Below are positions 18,944 to 28,197 of a DNA stretch of 64,000 nt, one piece after another (position 1 is the first letter of the stretch; the number at the start of each line of letters is the position of its first letter). Where the stretch lies: contig CAVVSF010000009.1 of the NCBI GenBank assembly GCA_963750915.1, positions 841,011 to 905,010 of the forward strand. The letters run 5' to 3'. The position numbers and the translations under genes are program-made. The notes below the pieces were generated by a model. The model ran no database searches. It had not been told where the DNA came from and saw only the letters and a list, made by a program, of their open reading frames with translations. The stretch is from DATBJJ01 sp963750915 (lineage in GTDB: Bacteria; Acidobacteriota; Vicinamibacteria; Vicinamibacterales; 2-12-FULL-66-21).

Positions 18944-19666
18944 TCAGTAAATCCACGGCAGCAGACGCCACCGCACGTCGTGCTGATAGTCGGCGTACTC
19001 GCGGCCGAACGTCTGCAGCAGGCTGCGCTCTTCCCAGGGAATCGCCAGCGCCAGGTAGCCGGTGCTGACGACGGCGAAGAGTGCCCGCGTCGACGTCATG
19101 TCCGGCGCGCCGAAGACCATCAAAGCCCAACCGAAGTACAGCGGGTGACGGACGAGACCGTAGAGTCCCGTCACCTTCAGCGGCAATCGCAGTGGCCTGC
19201 TGCCGCCCTGCGCCTGCCGGACGCCCGACAAATCAAGCACATCGAGCATCCGCGACGTGCGTATCGTGATCGCCACGCCGGCCAGCTGTATCCCCCAGCC
19301 GAAGAGGCGCGCCACGCCGTCGAGCGTGTAGAGCGTGCCGGGAAGCGGCTGCCACCAGGTGCAGACGGCGATGAAGAGCAGGCTCGCGATCCACACGTAC
19401 GCGGAGCGCTCGAGGCCGCCGGGCAGGCTCCGTTGAATCCACGCCTTTGCGCTCGACCGCGCCAGCAGGCTGTGGTGCGCCGCGAACAGCGTGAAGAGCG
19501 CGACATCGATCGTCGCCGCGCGCGCCGCGTCGCCGGTCGTCAGCGGACCCGCGCCGAGCCGGTCGAACCGGATCGCGTAACAGTAGAAGAACCACAGCAG
19601 CGAACCTGCGAACACCAGCGTCCCGGCCCAGGCAATCGCGAGCGACGCACGCCTCGACTCAGGCAT
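18944..19666 (-). CDS. NnrU/MddA-like membrane methyltransferase family protein
   Basis: A 240-aa membrane protein (start placed at the ATG 19666, MPESRRASLAIAW, rather than the longer open frame). About five to six helices are visible. The C-terminal region GLYGLVRHPLYFGWALM, then PWEERSLLQTFGREYADYQ, is the cofactor-binding signature of the NnrU/ICMT/PEMT superfamily. The pattern RHPLY…P.MT…EERSL resembles methanethiol S-methyltransferase (MddA), which makes dimethyl sulfide. NnrU or an orphan lipid methyltransferase are alternatives. It is divergent from the ketosynthase cluster and convergent with nothing nearby. Confidence 0.65.
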   Translation of the reverse strand: MPESRRASLAIAWAGTLVFAGSLLWFFYCYAIRFDRLGAGPLTTGDAARAATIDVALFTLFAAHHSLLARSSAKAWIQRSLPGGLERSAYVWIASLLFIAVCTWWQPLPGTLYTLDGVARLFGWGIQLAGVAITIRTSRMLDVLDLSGVRQAQGGSRPLRLPLKVTGLYGLVRHPLYFGWALMVFGAPDMTSTRALFAVVSTGYLALAIPWEERSLLQTFGREYADYQHDVRWRLLPWIY

Positions 19667-19791
19667 ATGGAGACGCTCGGGGCCGGCGGCGCAACGATCG
19701 CCAGCTCGTTGGAGTAAGGCTTGCAAGATCGGCAGCGACGGGAGGAAGTGCGCGCATTGAGCTTCGGGCCGGCCGATTCGGCGTCTTTTTG

Positions 19792-19805
19792 CGTAAGCGC
19801 TTACG
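19792..19805. promoter_or_regulatory. 14-bp perfect palindrome, LacI-family-operator-like
   Basis: CGTAAGC/GCTTACG is a perfect 14-bp palindrome with the central AAGCGCTT typical of LacI/GalR-family operators. It is centred about 87 bp upstream of the ketosynthase ATG and about 130 bp from the divergent membrane methyltransferase start, so it could control either. No LacI-type regulator is encoded in the window. Confidence 0.4.
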
Positions 19806-19871
19806 TAGCCTGTCCGCGGCGGACGCCGCCCGCGGCGCGGGCTCGCATCCAGCCGCCACCACTGCGGCACA

Positions 19872-19877
19872 TATTAT
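19872..19877 (+). promoter_or_regulatory. -10-like TATTAT before the ketosynthase gene
   Basis: TATTAT ends eight bases before the ATG at 19886. The short spacer (AGGAAGCC) could also hold an AGGA ribosome site, so the transcript would have almost no leader. Confidence 0.4.
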
Positions 19878-19885
19878 AGGAAGCC

Positions 19886-21154
19886 ATGTCGGTTGCGATT
19901 ACCGGGATCGGAGTCGTCTCTCCCTACGGCGTCGGCCGTGATCGGTTCTGGCAGCACCTGAGCAACGGCTGCAGCGCGACGCGCGCCATTACCGCGTTCG
20001 ACGCCAGCGCCTACGGCTGTACCGTGGCCGCGCCCGTGCCGCACGTCACGATCGACGACGCCGTCGCGATCGGGTGCCGCGTCCCGGGCACGTCCGGCGA
20101 CCGCGGGCGTCCCGATCCGAGACGCTACTCGCGCGCCTCGCTCATTGCCGTGATTGCCGCGTCGGAAGCGTGGGCCGACGCCGGGCTGCGGGTCGGCGAG
20201 CCCGACGCCGGTGTGCTCGTCGGCAGCGGCGCCGGCGGCATCGAGGTCGCCGAGCGTCAGTACTACGAGTTCTTCACCGATGGCTGGAACCGCGTGACGC
20301 CGTACGCGATCCCGGTGTCGATCGTCGGCATGATCTCGAGCGAGATCTCGATCGCGCTCTCGCTGCACGGTATCAGCCACGTCGTCTCCACCGGCTGCAC
20401 GTCGTCTACCGACGCGATCTCGTATGCGGCGGCGCTGATTCGCGGCGGGGAAGCGGACGTCATCCTCAGCGGCGGCGCCGACGCCTGCGTGACGCCCGGC
20501 ATGATCTTCGGCTTTTCCAAGATGCGCGCCGTTTCGACGCGGCACAACGATGCGCCCGCCAGCGCCTCACGCCCCTTCGATGCCGGCCGCGACGGCTTCG
20601 TCCTCGGGGAAGGCGCCTGGATGGTGGTGCTCGAGCGCGAGGACCGCGCCCGCGCCCGCGGCGCGACGATCTACGCGACCATCGACGGCCACGGCTCGAC
20701 CTGCGACGCCTACCACCGCGTCCAGATGGACCCCGACGGCGAGCAGATCGTCCGCGCCATGCAACTCGCGGTCAACCGTTCCGGCCGGGCGATCGAGGAG
20801 ATCGGTTACGTCAATTTTCACGGCACGTCGACCGTGCTCAACGATGCCGTCGAGTCGCGCTGCGTGCGCCGGCTGCTCGGCCGCCGCGCCGACGACGTCC
20901 CCGGCTCGTCGGTCAAGTCGATGATCGGTCATCCGCAGGGCGCGTCGGGCGCCGCGGGCATCGTGACGTCGGCGCTGGCGCTGCACCACGGCTACCTGCC
21001 GCCGACGATCAACCAGCAGAAGTCGGACCCGGACTGCGATCTCGATTTCATCCCGAACGTCGGCCGCCGCGCCGCGCCGGCGGCGGCGCTCTGCAACTGC
21101 CTCGGCTTTGGCTCGAAGAACAGCGCCATCGTGCTCGGCCATGCCCAGGCCTGA
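19886..21154 (+). CDS. FabF-like beta-ketoacyl-ACP synthase
   Basis: A 422-aa decarboxylating Claisen-condensing enzyme. The nucleophile C171 is in HVVSTGCTSSTD, with H311 in YVNFHGTST and H348 in SMIGHPQGASGAAG, together giving the Cys-His-His triad. FDAGRDGFVLGEGA is the usual KAS stretch. The protein is cytoplasmic and acts on acyl-ACP and malonyl-ACP. It is followed by an overlapping FAD oxidoreductase and an ICMT-like methyltransferase rather than by fab genes. This favours a specialised lipid or polyketide pathway over housekeeping fatty-acid synthesis. The product is unknown. Confidence 0.9.
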   Translation: MSVAITGIGVVSPYGVGRDRFWQHLSNGCSATRAITAFDASAYGCTVAAPVPHVTIDDAVAIGCRVPGTSGDRGRPDPRRYSRASLIAVIAASEAWADAGLRVGEPDAGVLVGSGAGGIEVAERQYYEFFTDGWNRVTPYAIPVSIVGMISSEISIALSLHGISHVVSTGCTSSTDAISYAAALIRGGEADVILSGGADACVTPGMIFGFSKMRAVSTRHNDAPASASRPFDAGRDGFVLGEGAWMVVLEREDRARARGATIYATIDGHGSTCDAYHRVQMDPDGEQIVRAMQLAVNRSGRAIEEIGYVNFHGTSTVLNDAVESRCVRRLLGRRADDVPGSSVKSMIGHPQGASGAAGIVTSALALHHGYLPPTINQQKSDPDCDLDFIPNVGRRAAPAAALCNCLGFGSKNSAIVLGHAQA

Positions 21155-22280
21155 CGCGCTCGTCTGCGGCGCCGGGCCAGCGGGCGCGATTGCCGCCTTC
21201 GTCATGGCGCGCGCCGGGCTGCGCGTCCGCCTCGTCGATCGCGCCCGCTTCCCGCGCGAGAAGCTGTGCGGCGACACCGTCAACCCGGGCGCGCTGGCGC
21301 TGCTGCGCCGCCTCGGGCTCGACCGCGCGACGGACGGCGGCCTGCCGATCGACGGCATGATCGTCAGCGGCGACGGCGGCGTCCGGTGCACCGCCCGCTA
21401 CGCCGGCGCCGCCCGCGGCGTCGCGTTGCGGCGGGCGCTGTTCGATGCCGCATTGCTCGACCGCGCGCTGCAGGCCGGCGTCGAGTTCGAGGATCGCGTC
21501 GTCGTGCGCGAGCCAATCGTCGACGGCGGCGCCGTGCGCGGCGTGCTCGTGGCTGGCGCCAACGGCGCGTCGCGGCGAGTGGAGGCGCGAGTGACCGTCG
21601 CGGCGGATGGCAGCGGCTCGCGGCTGGCACGCGCCCTCGGCCTCGCGTCGCACGCGGCCCGGCCGCGGCGCTGGGCCGTTGGCGGCTACTACACAGGCGT
21701 CGAGACGCCTGACGACCGCGGGACGTTCGGCGAGATGCACTTGCGAGCCGATCGCTACATCGGCGTCGCGCCGATGCCGGGCGGCGTCACCAACGCCTGT
21801 GTCGTCACCGCCGTGCGCGACGCCGTGCGCGATCCGGCGGCGCTCCTTCGCGAGACGCTGCGCTGCGATCCGATGCTGGCGGCCCGCTTCGCGTCGGCAT
21901 CGCCCGCGTCGCGGCCGATCTGTCTGGGCCCGCTCGCGGTCGACGGTCGCGCCTGCGGCGTCCCCGGGCTGCTGCTGGCAGGAGACGCGGCAGGCTTCAT
22001 CGATCCCATGACCGGCGACGGGTTGTACTTCGCCGTCAGGGGCGCCGAGCTCGCCGCCGAGGCCGCAATCGCGGCGCTGGCCTCGTGCCCCGGCGAGGCC
22101 GCGCGCGGGCTCGAGCAGCGGCGCCGCCGGGAGTTCGGGACCAAGTGGCGCTTCAATCGCGCGCTGCGCGCGATGAGCGGCTCCCCGGCCGCGCTGCGCC
22201 TCGCCGCCGCCGGCGCAAAGTGGTCGCCTGCGATGATCGAGCGCATCGTCCACTATGCTGGTGACGTTCCGCGCGGATAG
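21141..22280 (+). CDS. FAD-dependent oxidoreductase (geranylgeranyl-reductase-like)
   Basis: A 379-aa flavoprotein. The start is the ATG at 21141 (MPRPDALVCGAGPAGAIAAF), which overlaps the ketosynthase stop by 14 bases. The FAD-binding dinucleotide motif GAGPAG is at residues 10-15. Further signatures are FPREKLCGDTVNPGAL, VAADGSGSRLAR and GLLLAGDAAGFIDPMTGDG, which place it with the geranylgeranyl reductase / aromatic hydroxylase group. It could reduce or hydroxylate the product of the adjacent ketosynthase. Membrane association is possible because homologues act on lipids. Confidence 0.87.
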   Translation: MPRPDALVCGAGPAGAIAAFVMARAGLRVRLVDRARFPREKLCGDTVNPGALALLRRLGLDRATDGGLPIDGMIVSGDGGVRCTARYAGAARGVALRRALFDAALLDRALQAGVEFEDRVVVREPIVDGGAVRGVLVAGANGASRRVEARVTVAADGSGSRLARALGLASHAARPRRWAVGGYYTGVETPDDRGTFGEMHLRADRYIGVAPMPGGVTNACVVTAVRDAVRDPAALLRETLRCDPMLAARFASASPASRPICLGPLAVDGRACGVPGLLLAGDAAGFIDPMTGDGLYFAVRGAELAAEAAIAALASCPGEAARGLEQRRRREFGTKWRFNRALRAMSGSPAALRLAAAGAKWSPAMIERIVHYAGDVPRG

Positions 22281-22306
22281 CGTCGCGCCGGTGGTTCTGA
22301 TCAGGA

Positions 22307-22816
22307 ATGGTCTTCGCTGTTTCGATTGCCCTGCTCGCCTTCGTCCCGATGATCGTCGAGGCCGGGATCTCGCGCGCCCACGAGCGGGCGTTGCGGGCGC
22401 TCGGCGCGCGCGAGCCGTCGGGCGACGTCTACGCCTTGATGCAGGTGGCGTATCCCGGCTGCTTCCTGGCCATGATCCTCGAGGGATGGTGGCGGGGCAG
22501 CGGATTCGCGACCGTTCCCGCCGCCGGCGTGTCGGTGTTCGTTGCCGCCAAGGCGCTCAAGTACTGGGCCATCGCGACGCTCGGCCAGCGGTGGACCTTT
22601 CGCGTCCTCGTTCCGCCCGGAGCGCCCCGTTCGCGGCAAGGGCCGTACCGCTTCCTGCGCCATCCGAACTACGTCGCGGTCGTCGGCGAGCTCGTCGGCT
22701 TCGCCACGATTGCCGGCGCTCCGCTCGCCGGCGCGGCGTCTGTGCTGATCTTCGGCGCGCTGATGCTGCTGCGGGTCCGGGTCGAGGAAGCAGCGCTCGG
22801 CCGCAGCGCCGCGTGA
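22307..22816 (+). CDS. Isoprenylcysteine carboxyl methyltransferase-like membrane protein
   Basis: A 169-aa integral membrane protein with about four helices. The C-terminal signature GPYRFLRHPNYVAVVGELVG, then RVRVEEAALG, is the SAM and acceptor-binding core of the ICMT family. In other bacteria short ICMT-like proteins of this size often sit beside type III polyketide synthases and O-methylate alkyl-resorcinols or pyrones. Here the partner synthase is a FabF-like enzyme. It starts 26 bp after the FAD oxidoreductase, so the three probably form one operon. Confidence 0.8.
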   Translation: MVFAVSIALLAFVPMIVEAGISRAHERALRALGAREPSGDVYALMQVAYPGCFLAMILEGWWRGSGFATVPAAGVSVFVAAKALKYWAIATLGQRWTFRVLVPPGAPRSRQGPYRFLRHPNYVAVVGELVGFATIAGAPLAGAASVLIFGALMLLRVRVEEAALGRSAA

Positions 22817-22859
22817 CCCGATCGCGCGCGCCGCACGGACCCTGTGAGCGAGCGACGGT

Positions 22860-22865
22860 TAGAAT
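22860..22865 (+). promoter_or_regulatory. -10-like TAGAAT before the 22.9-kb membrane protein
   Basis: TAGAAT ends six bases before the TTG at 22872, placing the expected transcript start on the codon. It supports the TTG as the true start. Confidence 0.4.
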
Positions 22866-22871
22866 TCTCGC

Positions 22872-24752
22872 TTGTCGCGTTCCCGACTCACGATCGCGCT
22901 CGATTGGCTCGCGCTCGCCCTCGCCGTCGCCGCGGTCGCCATTCTTCTCACCGGCGGCCTGACGCTCCGCCTCGGCGGTGCCCGGATCACCGCGCGAAGC
23001 GCGGATCGCGCGGCGCTGGTGGCGCTGGCGGTCGTGGCGCTGCGCGTCGCGTTCGATCGGCGCACGCGGCCCCTTGCCAACGCGCCGCAGGTCGGGCGCG
23101 CGATCCGCGATCGCGTCTACGATCCTGCTCTCGATCGTGTCGCGCCGCTGCCGGCCGCGTTCAGGTGGCGGAGGCTGGGCCTGGCAACCGCCGGCATCTG
23201 CGCTTTCGCCGCCGCCATGCTCTGGCCGCAGATCCTGAACCTCTACCACGTGCCGGATCTCGGCGACCCGCTGTTCTCGATCTGGCGCTTCAGCTGGGTG
23301 TTTCACAAGCTGCAGGGCGACCCTCGTGCCCTCTTCAGCCCGAACATCTTCTATCCCAACGAGCTGACGCTGACCTACTCCGACTCGATGCTGCTGCCGG
23401 CGGTGACGACCATGCCGCTGCTGGCTTTCGGGCTGCATCCCGTCGTCGCCTACAACGTGATGATGGTGGCGACGTTCATCGCCTCGGCGCTCGCGATGTA
23501 CGTGCTGGCGGAGCGCCTCACCGGATCGGCCGCGGCGGCGTTCGTCGCCGCGCTGCTGTTCGGGTTCCATCCTTACCGCTTCGAGCACTACAGCCACTTC
23601 GAGCTGCAGATGACGTACTGCATGCCCTTCGCGCTGCTGGCGCTGCACCAGTTCGCGGCGACGGCGCGGATGCGCTACGCCGTCCTGGCGGCGGTGCTGT
23701 CGGCGGGGCAGCTCTATTGCTCGATGTACTACGCCGTCTTTTTCTCGATCTTTGCCAGCCTCGTCTTCGTCGTCACGTGCTGGCTGACGCGAGCGCCGCT
23801 CCGCCGTCTCGTCGGCCCGGCGGTCGTCGGCGCCGTCGTCGCGTTGATGCTGGCGTGGCCGCTGGCTCGCGTCTACCGGGCGGCGCACCTCGGCGACCGG
23901 GACAAAGAGACGGTGGCCTTCTACAGCGCGACCGTCGGCGACTACGTCAGCGCGCACCATCGCAGCGCGATGTGGGGCGAGCGTATCCGCAGCCGCCAGC
24001 CCGAGCGCGCGTTGTTTCCCGGGGCCATCGTCCTGCTGCTGGCGGCGGTGGCGCTGGTTCCGCCGATCGGCGCGACCCGGGCCGCCTACGCCCTCGCCCT
24101 GGTGGTGCTGTTCGAGATCTCCCGCGGCTTCAACAGTCCGTTCTATCCCTACCTCTACGAGTGGTTCGAGTTCATACGCGGACTGCGGGTGCCGGCGCGA
24201 GCCAGTATCATCCACGGCATCGCGCTGACGCTGCTGGCGGGATTCGGCGTCCGGCGTCTCCTCGCGGGGAGATCGCTGTTCGCGACGCGGCTGGCGCTGG
24301 CGGCGATCGTGGCCGCGATTGCGATCGACGTGAGGCCGATCCTGCGCCTCGAACCGGTCTGGCCGGAACCGCCGCCGATCTACGGCGCCCTGGCGGGGAA
24401 CAAAGCGGTCCTTGCCGAGTTCCCGTTCGGCGGCCGCCACGCCAATTACAGCTGGCACATACCGTTCATGTACTTCTCGGTGTGGCACTGGGTCGACATG
24501 GTCAACGGATACAGCGGCCATTCGCCGGACGGGACCGGCGACTTCGAGCAGGAGCTGCAGGGGTTTCCGGAGGGACGAACGCTGTCGCTCCTGCGCGCGC
24601 GCGGGACGACGCACGTGTCGGTCAACTGCGCCTTGTACCGCGGCGGCTGCGGTGACCTTCTCGAGCGCGTCGAGGCGATGCCGGACTTCCGCCTCATCAC
24701 GTCGGCGCGCTGGCAGGGGCAGCCCGTGCGCCTGTATGAATTGCGCCGCTGA
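22872..24752 (+). CDS. Large multispanning membrane protein, GT-C-like, uncharacterised
   Basis: A 626-aa protein starting with TTG (MSRSRLTIALDWLALAL), supported by a -10-like element six bases upstream. There are about 12 membrane segments. The first large loop carries VPDLGDPLFSIWRFSWVFHK, an acidic motif where GT-C glycosyltransferases bind the sugar donor. FGFHPYRFEHYSHFELQM and EWFEFIRGLRVPARASI are conserved-looking loops, and a soluble C-terminal domain of about 150 residues ends the protein. The family is uncharacterised. It is co-directional with the ketosynthase cluster but separated by its own promoter. No function is assigned. Confidence 0.7.
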   Translation: MSRSRLTIALDWLALALAVAAVAILLTGGLTLRLGGARITARSADRAALVALAVVALRVAFDRRTRPLANAPQVGRAIRDRVYDPALDRVAPLPAAFRWRRLGLATAGICAFAAAMLWPQILNLYHVPDLGDPLFSIWRFSWVFHKLQGDPRALFSPNIFYPNELTLTYSDSMLLPAVTTMPLLAFGLHPVVAYNVMMVATFIASALAMYVLAERLTGSAAAAFVAALLFGFHPYRFEHYSHFELQMTYCMPFALLALHQFAATARMRYAVLAAVLSAGQLYCSMYYAVFFSIFASLVFVVTCWLTRAPLRRLVGPAVVGAVVALMLAWPLARVYRAAHLGDRDKETVAFYSATVGDYVSAHHRSAMWGERIRSRQPERALFPGAIVLLLAAVALVPPIGATRAAYALALVVLFEISRGFNSPFYPYLYEWFEFIRGLRVPARASIIHGIALTLLAGFGVRRLLAGRSLFATRLALAAIVAAIAIDVRPILRLEPVWPEPPPIYGALAGNKAVLAEFPFGGRHANYSWHIPFMYFSVWHWVDMVNGYSGHSPDGTGDFEQELQGFPEGRTLSLLRARGTTHVSVNCALYRGGCGDLLERVEAMPDFRLITSARWQGQPVRLYELRR

Positions 24753-24808
24753 CGCGTCGGCTGCGGCCGGATCGACATCGCCGGCGTCTGAAGCTGCAAG
24801 CCCCGTTC

Positions 24809-24814
24809 TATAAT
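24809..24814 (+). promoter_or_regulatory. TATAAT before the TPR zincin gene
   Basis: Consensus TATAAT ends 12 bases before the ATG at 24827 (9 before the in-frame GTG at 24824), giving at most a few leader nucleotides. It is the only strong promoter seen for the eight-gene array that follows. Confidence 0.6.
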
Positions 24815-24826
24815 CCGGGCAGAGTG

Positions 24827-27397
24827 ATGCGAAGATTGTGGCCAGAATCGAAGACGCTGAGTCGGCTGCTGGCGGCCGCGATCGCTGCGGCATGCGTGCT
24901 CGCAGCGCTGTCGATCTGGCGGCCGCGCGTCTGGCCATCGGTCGACGTGTCGTCACAGGCAGCGCAGCAGACACCGGAAACGTTCCTCCAGGCGACGCGC
25001 CGCGCCCTGGCCCAGGGACGGGCGGCTGAGGCGGAATCACTGGCAAAAGCACGCCCCGCCAACGACGCCGACGCCGCGGCCGTGCTGGCGCGCCTCGCTG
25101 CGTCACGCGGGCAGTACGACCAGGCGTTGAAGCTGCTGGAAGCGGCGGTGACGACGCAGGCGGCGGGGGAAGCGGCGCTCGAGCTCGGGCTTCTGCAGAA
25201 GCGTCAGTTCGGAAAGGCCGACGTCGCGGCACAGCTCCTCAACCGCGTGCTGACGAGCGCCACTGGTGTGCCCGAGCCGGAGTCCTATTACCGCGCCGCG
25301 CGCGCCGCGCAGGCGCTCGGGCAGCTGCAAGACGCCAACACCCTCTACCGTGCGGCGGTCCGCTCGAACGATCCGGCGATGGAGACTGGCTGGGGTGAGC
25401 TGTTCCTCGAGACCCAGAACCCCGCCGAGGCGCTGAAGTCGTTTCAGAAGGTGCTCGAGCAGGACGGCAAGTGGGCCCCGGCGCACCTCGGGATGGCGCG
25501 GACGCTCGCGAACGAGAACCCTCCGGCTGCCGCAGCCGCCGCCGAGCAGGCGCTCAAGATCGATCCGGGCTATGCCGAGGCCGAGCTCTTCCTGGCCGAG
25601 CTCGATCTCGACAACACGCGCTACGCCGAGGCTCGCGAGCGAATCGGAAAGGTGCTGACGGCCAACCCGTCGCATCTGGACGCCCGGGCGCTGCTCGGCG
25701 CCATCGCCTACGTCCGCGACGACAAGGCGGCGCACGAGGCCGAGGTCGCCAAGGTGCTGGCGATCAACCCCGCGTTCGGCGAGGTGTATCGCGTCGCCGG
25801 CGAGTTGTCGGCGCGCAACTACCGCTTCGACGAAGCGGTCGCGCTGACGCGCAAGGCCATCACCCTCGATTCGACGAATATCCGCGCCGCCAGCGATCTC
25901 GGGCTTCACCTCATGCGGACGGGTGACGAAGCCGAGGCGCGGAAGGTGCTCGACAGCACCTTCAAGGCGTTCCCGTTCGATCGGGTCACGTTCAACCTCC
26001 TCGGCCTGCTCGACAAGCTCGAGAAGTTCGAGGTCGTGCAGGAAGGCGACCTGATCTTCAAGTTTCATCCGGACGAAGCCAAGATCCTGCGCGAGTACGC
26101 GATCCCGCTCGCGAAGGAGGCGCTCGCCAAGCTGTCGGCCTCCTATCAGTTCACGCCGAAGGGCCCGATCCTGATCGAGATCTTCCCGGTGCACGACGAT
26201 TTTGCCGTGCGCAACCTCGGCCTTCCCGGACTGGTCGGCGCCCTCGGCGCCTGCTTCGGCCGCGTCGTCAGCATGGACTCGCCGCGGGCGAAGCCGCCGG
26301 GCTCGTTCTCGTGGGAGGCGACGCTCTGGCACGAGCTCGCGCACGTCATCACGCTCCAGATGTCGAACCAGCGGGTGCCGCGCTGGCTGACCGAGGGCGC
26401 GTCGGTCTTCGAAGAGAGCCGGGCCCGGCCGACGTGGGGCGGTGAGATGGAAGTGCCGTTCGCGCTGGCCATGGAGCGCGATCGCGTGCTGCCGCTGAAG
26501 GACCTCAATTCCGGGTTCACGAAGCCGGACACGATCGCGCTGGCGTATTACCAGGCGTCGCTGCTCGTCCGCCATATCGTCGACACGCACGGCGAAGCGG
26601 CGCTGCGATCGCTCGTGCGCGTCTATGCCGACGGTGTCGAGGGGGACGCCGCCGTGAGCAAGGGCCTGGGCGTCTCGATCGAGACGCTGCAGGGCACGTT
26701 CGACAAGATGCTGGAGTCGCGGTTCGCGTCGATCCGGGCGGCGCTGCGCGAAACCGGCAAGCCGGTCGCGGGGATGGCGCAGGGCGATCTCACGGCGCTG
26801 AAGAATGAGGCGTCGCTTCGGCCGCAGAGCTACCGGGCGCAGCTGCAGCTCGGCGCGGCGCTGGCCAAGCAGGGGGACAAGGCCGCGTTCGAGCCGCTCG
26901 AGAAGGCGGCGGAGCTCGTGCCGGCGGCGATCGGCGAGGACAGCCCGCACGCGATGATGGGCGCCCTCGCGGAACGTCTCGGCGATCCCGAGCGTGCGAT
27001 GCGCGAGTATGCGGCGCTGCTGGCCCGCGACGGCACGGCAATCGCGGCGGCGCGGCGGTTGTCGGAGCTGGCCACGAAGGCCAACAACGAAAAGCTGGTC
27101 GCCCTCGCCAACGCCCGGATCGTCGAGCTCGATCCGTTCGACGCCGGCACGCACACGATCCTCGGGCGAGCTGCGCTGCGGGCGAAGGACCCGGTCGTCT
27201 CGACGCGCGAGTTCAAGGTCGCGCTGGCGATCGGACCCGCGGATCGAGCCTCGGCGCACTGCGATCTCGCGGAAGGGTATCTGCTGGCCAATCGCCCGGC
27301 GGACGCCAAGCGCGAAGCGCTCGCCGCGCTCGAGATCGCGCCCAGCTTCGAACGGGCGCAGGACATCCTGCTCAAGGCCATCGACGGGGGCCGATGA
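24827..27397 (+). CDS. TPR-repeat protein with peptidase MA-like zincin domain
   Basis: An 856-aa secreted or membrane-anchored protein with an N-terminal helix (LLAAAIAAACVLAALSIW). Tetratricopeptide repeats fill about 55-400, for example YDQALKLLEAAV and YAEARERIGKVL. The metallopeptidase motif LWHELAHVITLQMSNQRVP (HELAH, zinc-binding) and WLTEGASVFEE follow near 505-530, and more TPRs complete the C-terminus. The HExxH…E pattern fits gluzincins of the peptidase MA family. The in-frame GTG one codon earlier is an alternative start. It overlaps the DUF4159 gene by 4 bp and heads the MoxR/vWA array. It may be a protease scaffold in the periplasm; the substrate is unknown. Confidence 0.85.
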   Translation: MRRLWPESKTLSRLLAAAIAAACVLAALSIWRPRVWPSVDVSSQAAQQTPETFLQATRRALAQGRAAEAESLAKARPANDADAAAVLARLAASRGQYDQALKLLEAAVTTQAAGEAALELGLLQKRQFGKADVAAQLLNRVLTSATGVPEPESYYRAARAAQALGQLQDANTLYRAAVRSNDPAMETGWGELFLETQNPAEALKSFQKVLEQDGKWAPAHLGMARTLANENPPAAAAAAEQALKIDPGYAEAELFLAELDLDNTRYAEARERIGKVLTANPSHLDARALLGAIAYVRDDKAAHEAEVAKVLAINPAFGEVYRVAGELSARNYRFDEAVALTRKAITLDSTNIRAASDLGLHLMRTGDEAEARKVLDSTFKAFPFDRVTFNLLGLLDKLEKFEVVQEGDLIFKFHPDEAKILREYAIPLAKEALAKLSASYQFTPKGPILIEIFPVHDDFAVRNLGLPGLVGALGACFGRVVSMDSPRAKPPGSFSWEATLWHELAHVITLQMSNQRVPRWLTEGASVFEESRARPTWGGEMEVPFALAMERDRVLPLKDLNSGFTKPDTIALAYYQASLLVRHIVDTHGEAALRSLVRVYADGVEGDAAVSKGLGVSIETLQGTFDKMLESRFASIRAALRETGKPVAGMAQGDLTALKNEASLRPQSYRAQLQLGAALAKQGDKAAFEPLEKAAELVPAAIGEDSPHAMMGALAERLGDPERAMREYAALLARDGTAIAAARRLSELATKANNEKLVALANARIVELDPFDAGTHTILGRAALRAKDPVVSTREFKVALAIGPADRASAHCDLAEGYLLANRPADAKREALAALEIAPSFERAQDILLKAIDGGR

Positions 27398-28197
27398 GGC
27401 CGGGAGCACGAGGCGCGCCGATCGTCGCCGCGCTCGGAGCTCTGTGCGCGCTGGCGTGGGCCGGGCCGTCGTTCGAGGCGGTTGCGCAGAGCTCGATCGC
27501 CCGTGACGGCCGATTCGCCGGCCTCGAGTGGACCTTCGCCCGCATCAAGTATCAAGGCTCGAAGCTGCCCGGCCTGTCGGGGTGCGATACCTACGACGAG
27601 TGCTGGACCATCGACTATCCAGCCGCCGAGCAGAACCTCTCGCGCCGCGTCCGGACTGTGACCTCGATCCAGGTCAACGAGCCCGTGGCTTTTCCAATCG
27701 ACGATCAGGCGCTATGGGCGAATCCCTGGATCTATCTCGTCGAGCCGGGGACCTGGATTCCGACCGACGCCGAGGTCGAGCGCCTGCGTGAATACCTGCT
27801 GCGCGGCGGCACGCTGACCTTCGACGACTTCCACGGCAACGTCGAGTGGGCGAATCTCGAGAAGCAGATGAAGCGGGTCTTTCCGAACCGTCGCATCGTC
27901 GATCTTCCTCCGGAGCATCCAATCTTCAACTCGTTCTACAAGATTCCCGAGTATCCGCAGACCCCCGGGCTCGGCTCCTTTCTCGCCGGCCGGATGTGGG
28001 AGAAGGGCGGCTATGTCGCGAAACTACGCGCGATCGAGGACGACAGCGGCCGCGCCATGGTGCTGATCAACTGGAACGTCGACATGGGCGACGGCTGGGA
28101 GTGGTCGAACGCCGCCGACTATCCCGGCTACGTCCGCTTCACCGCCCAGGCCTATCGGATGCAGATTAACGAAATCGTTTACTCGCTGACCCACTGA
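27394..28197 (+). CDS. Secreted DUF4159 domain protein
   Basis: A 267-aa protein with a signal peptide (IVAALGALCALAWAGPSFEAVAQ). The rest is DUF4159, a flavodoxin/GATase-like α/β domain of unknown role: WTFARIKYQG near 43, DDQALWANPWIYLVEPG, LLRGGTLTFDDFHG near 140 and PPEHPIFNSFYKI. DUF4159 proteins commonly lie next to MoxR, DUF58 and BatA-like genes, as here. It overlaps the upstream stop by 4 bp, and its TGA overlaps the MoxR ATG by one base. No catalytic residues can be named. Confidence 0.87.
   Translation: MRPGARGAPIVAALGALCALAWAGPSFEAVAQSSIARDGRFAGLEWTFARIKYQGSKLPGLSGCDTYDECWTIDYPAAEQNLSRRVRTVTSIQVNEPVAFPIDDQALWANPWIYLVEPGTWIPTDAEVERLREYLLRGGTLTFDDFHGNVEWANLEKQMKRVFPNRRIVDLPPEHPIFNSFYKIPEYPQTPGLGSFLAGRMWEKGGYVAKLRAIEDDSGRAMVLINWNVDMGDGWEWSNAADYPGYVRFTAQAYRMQINEIVYSLTH

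Noticed and set aside
18944..19870. 308-residue form of the NnrU/MddA-like protein
   Set aside because: The extra N-terminus is low-complexity, crosses the palindromic operator region and precedes the natural ATG at 19666.
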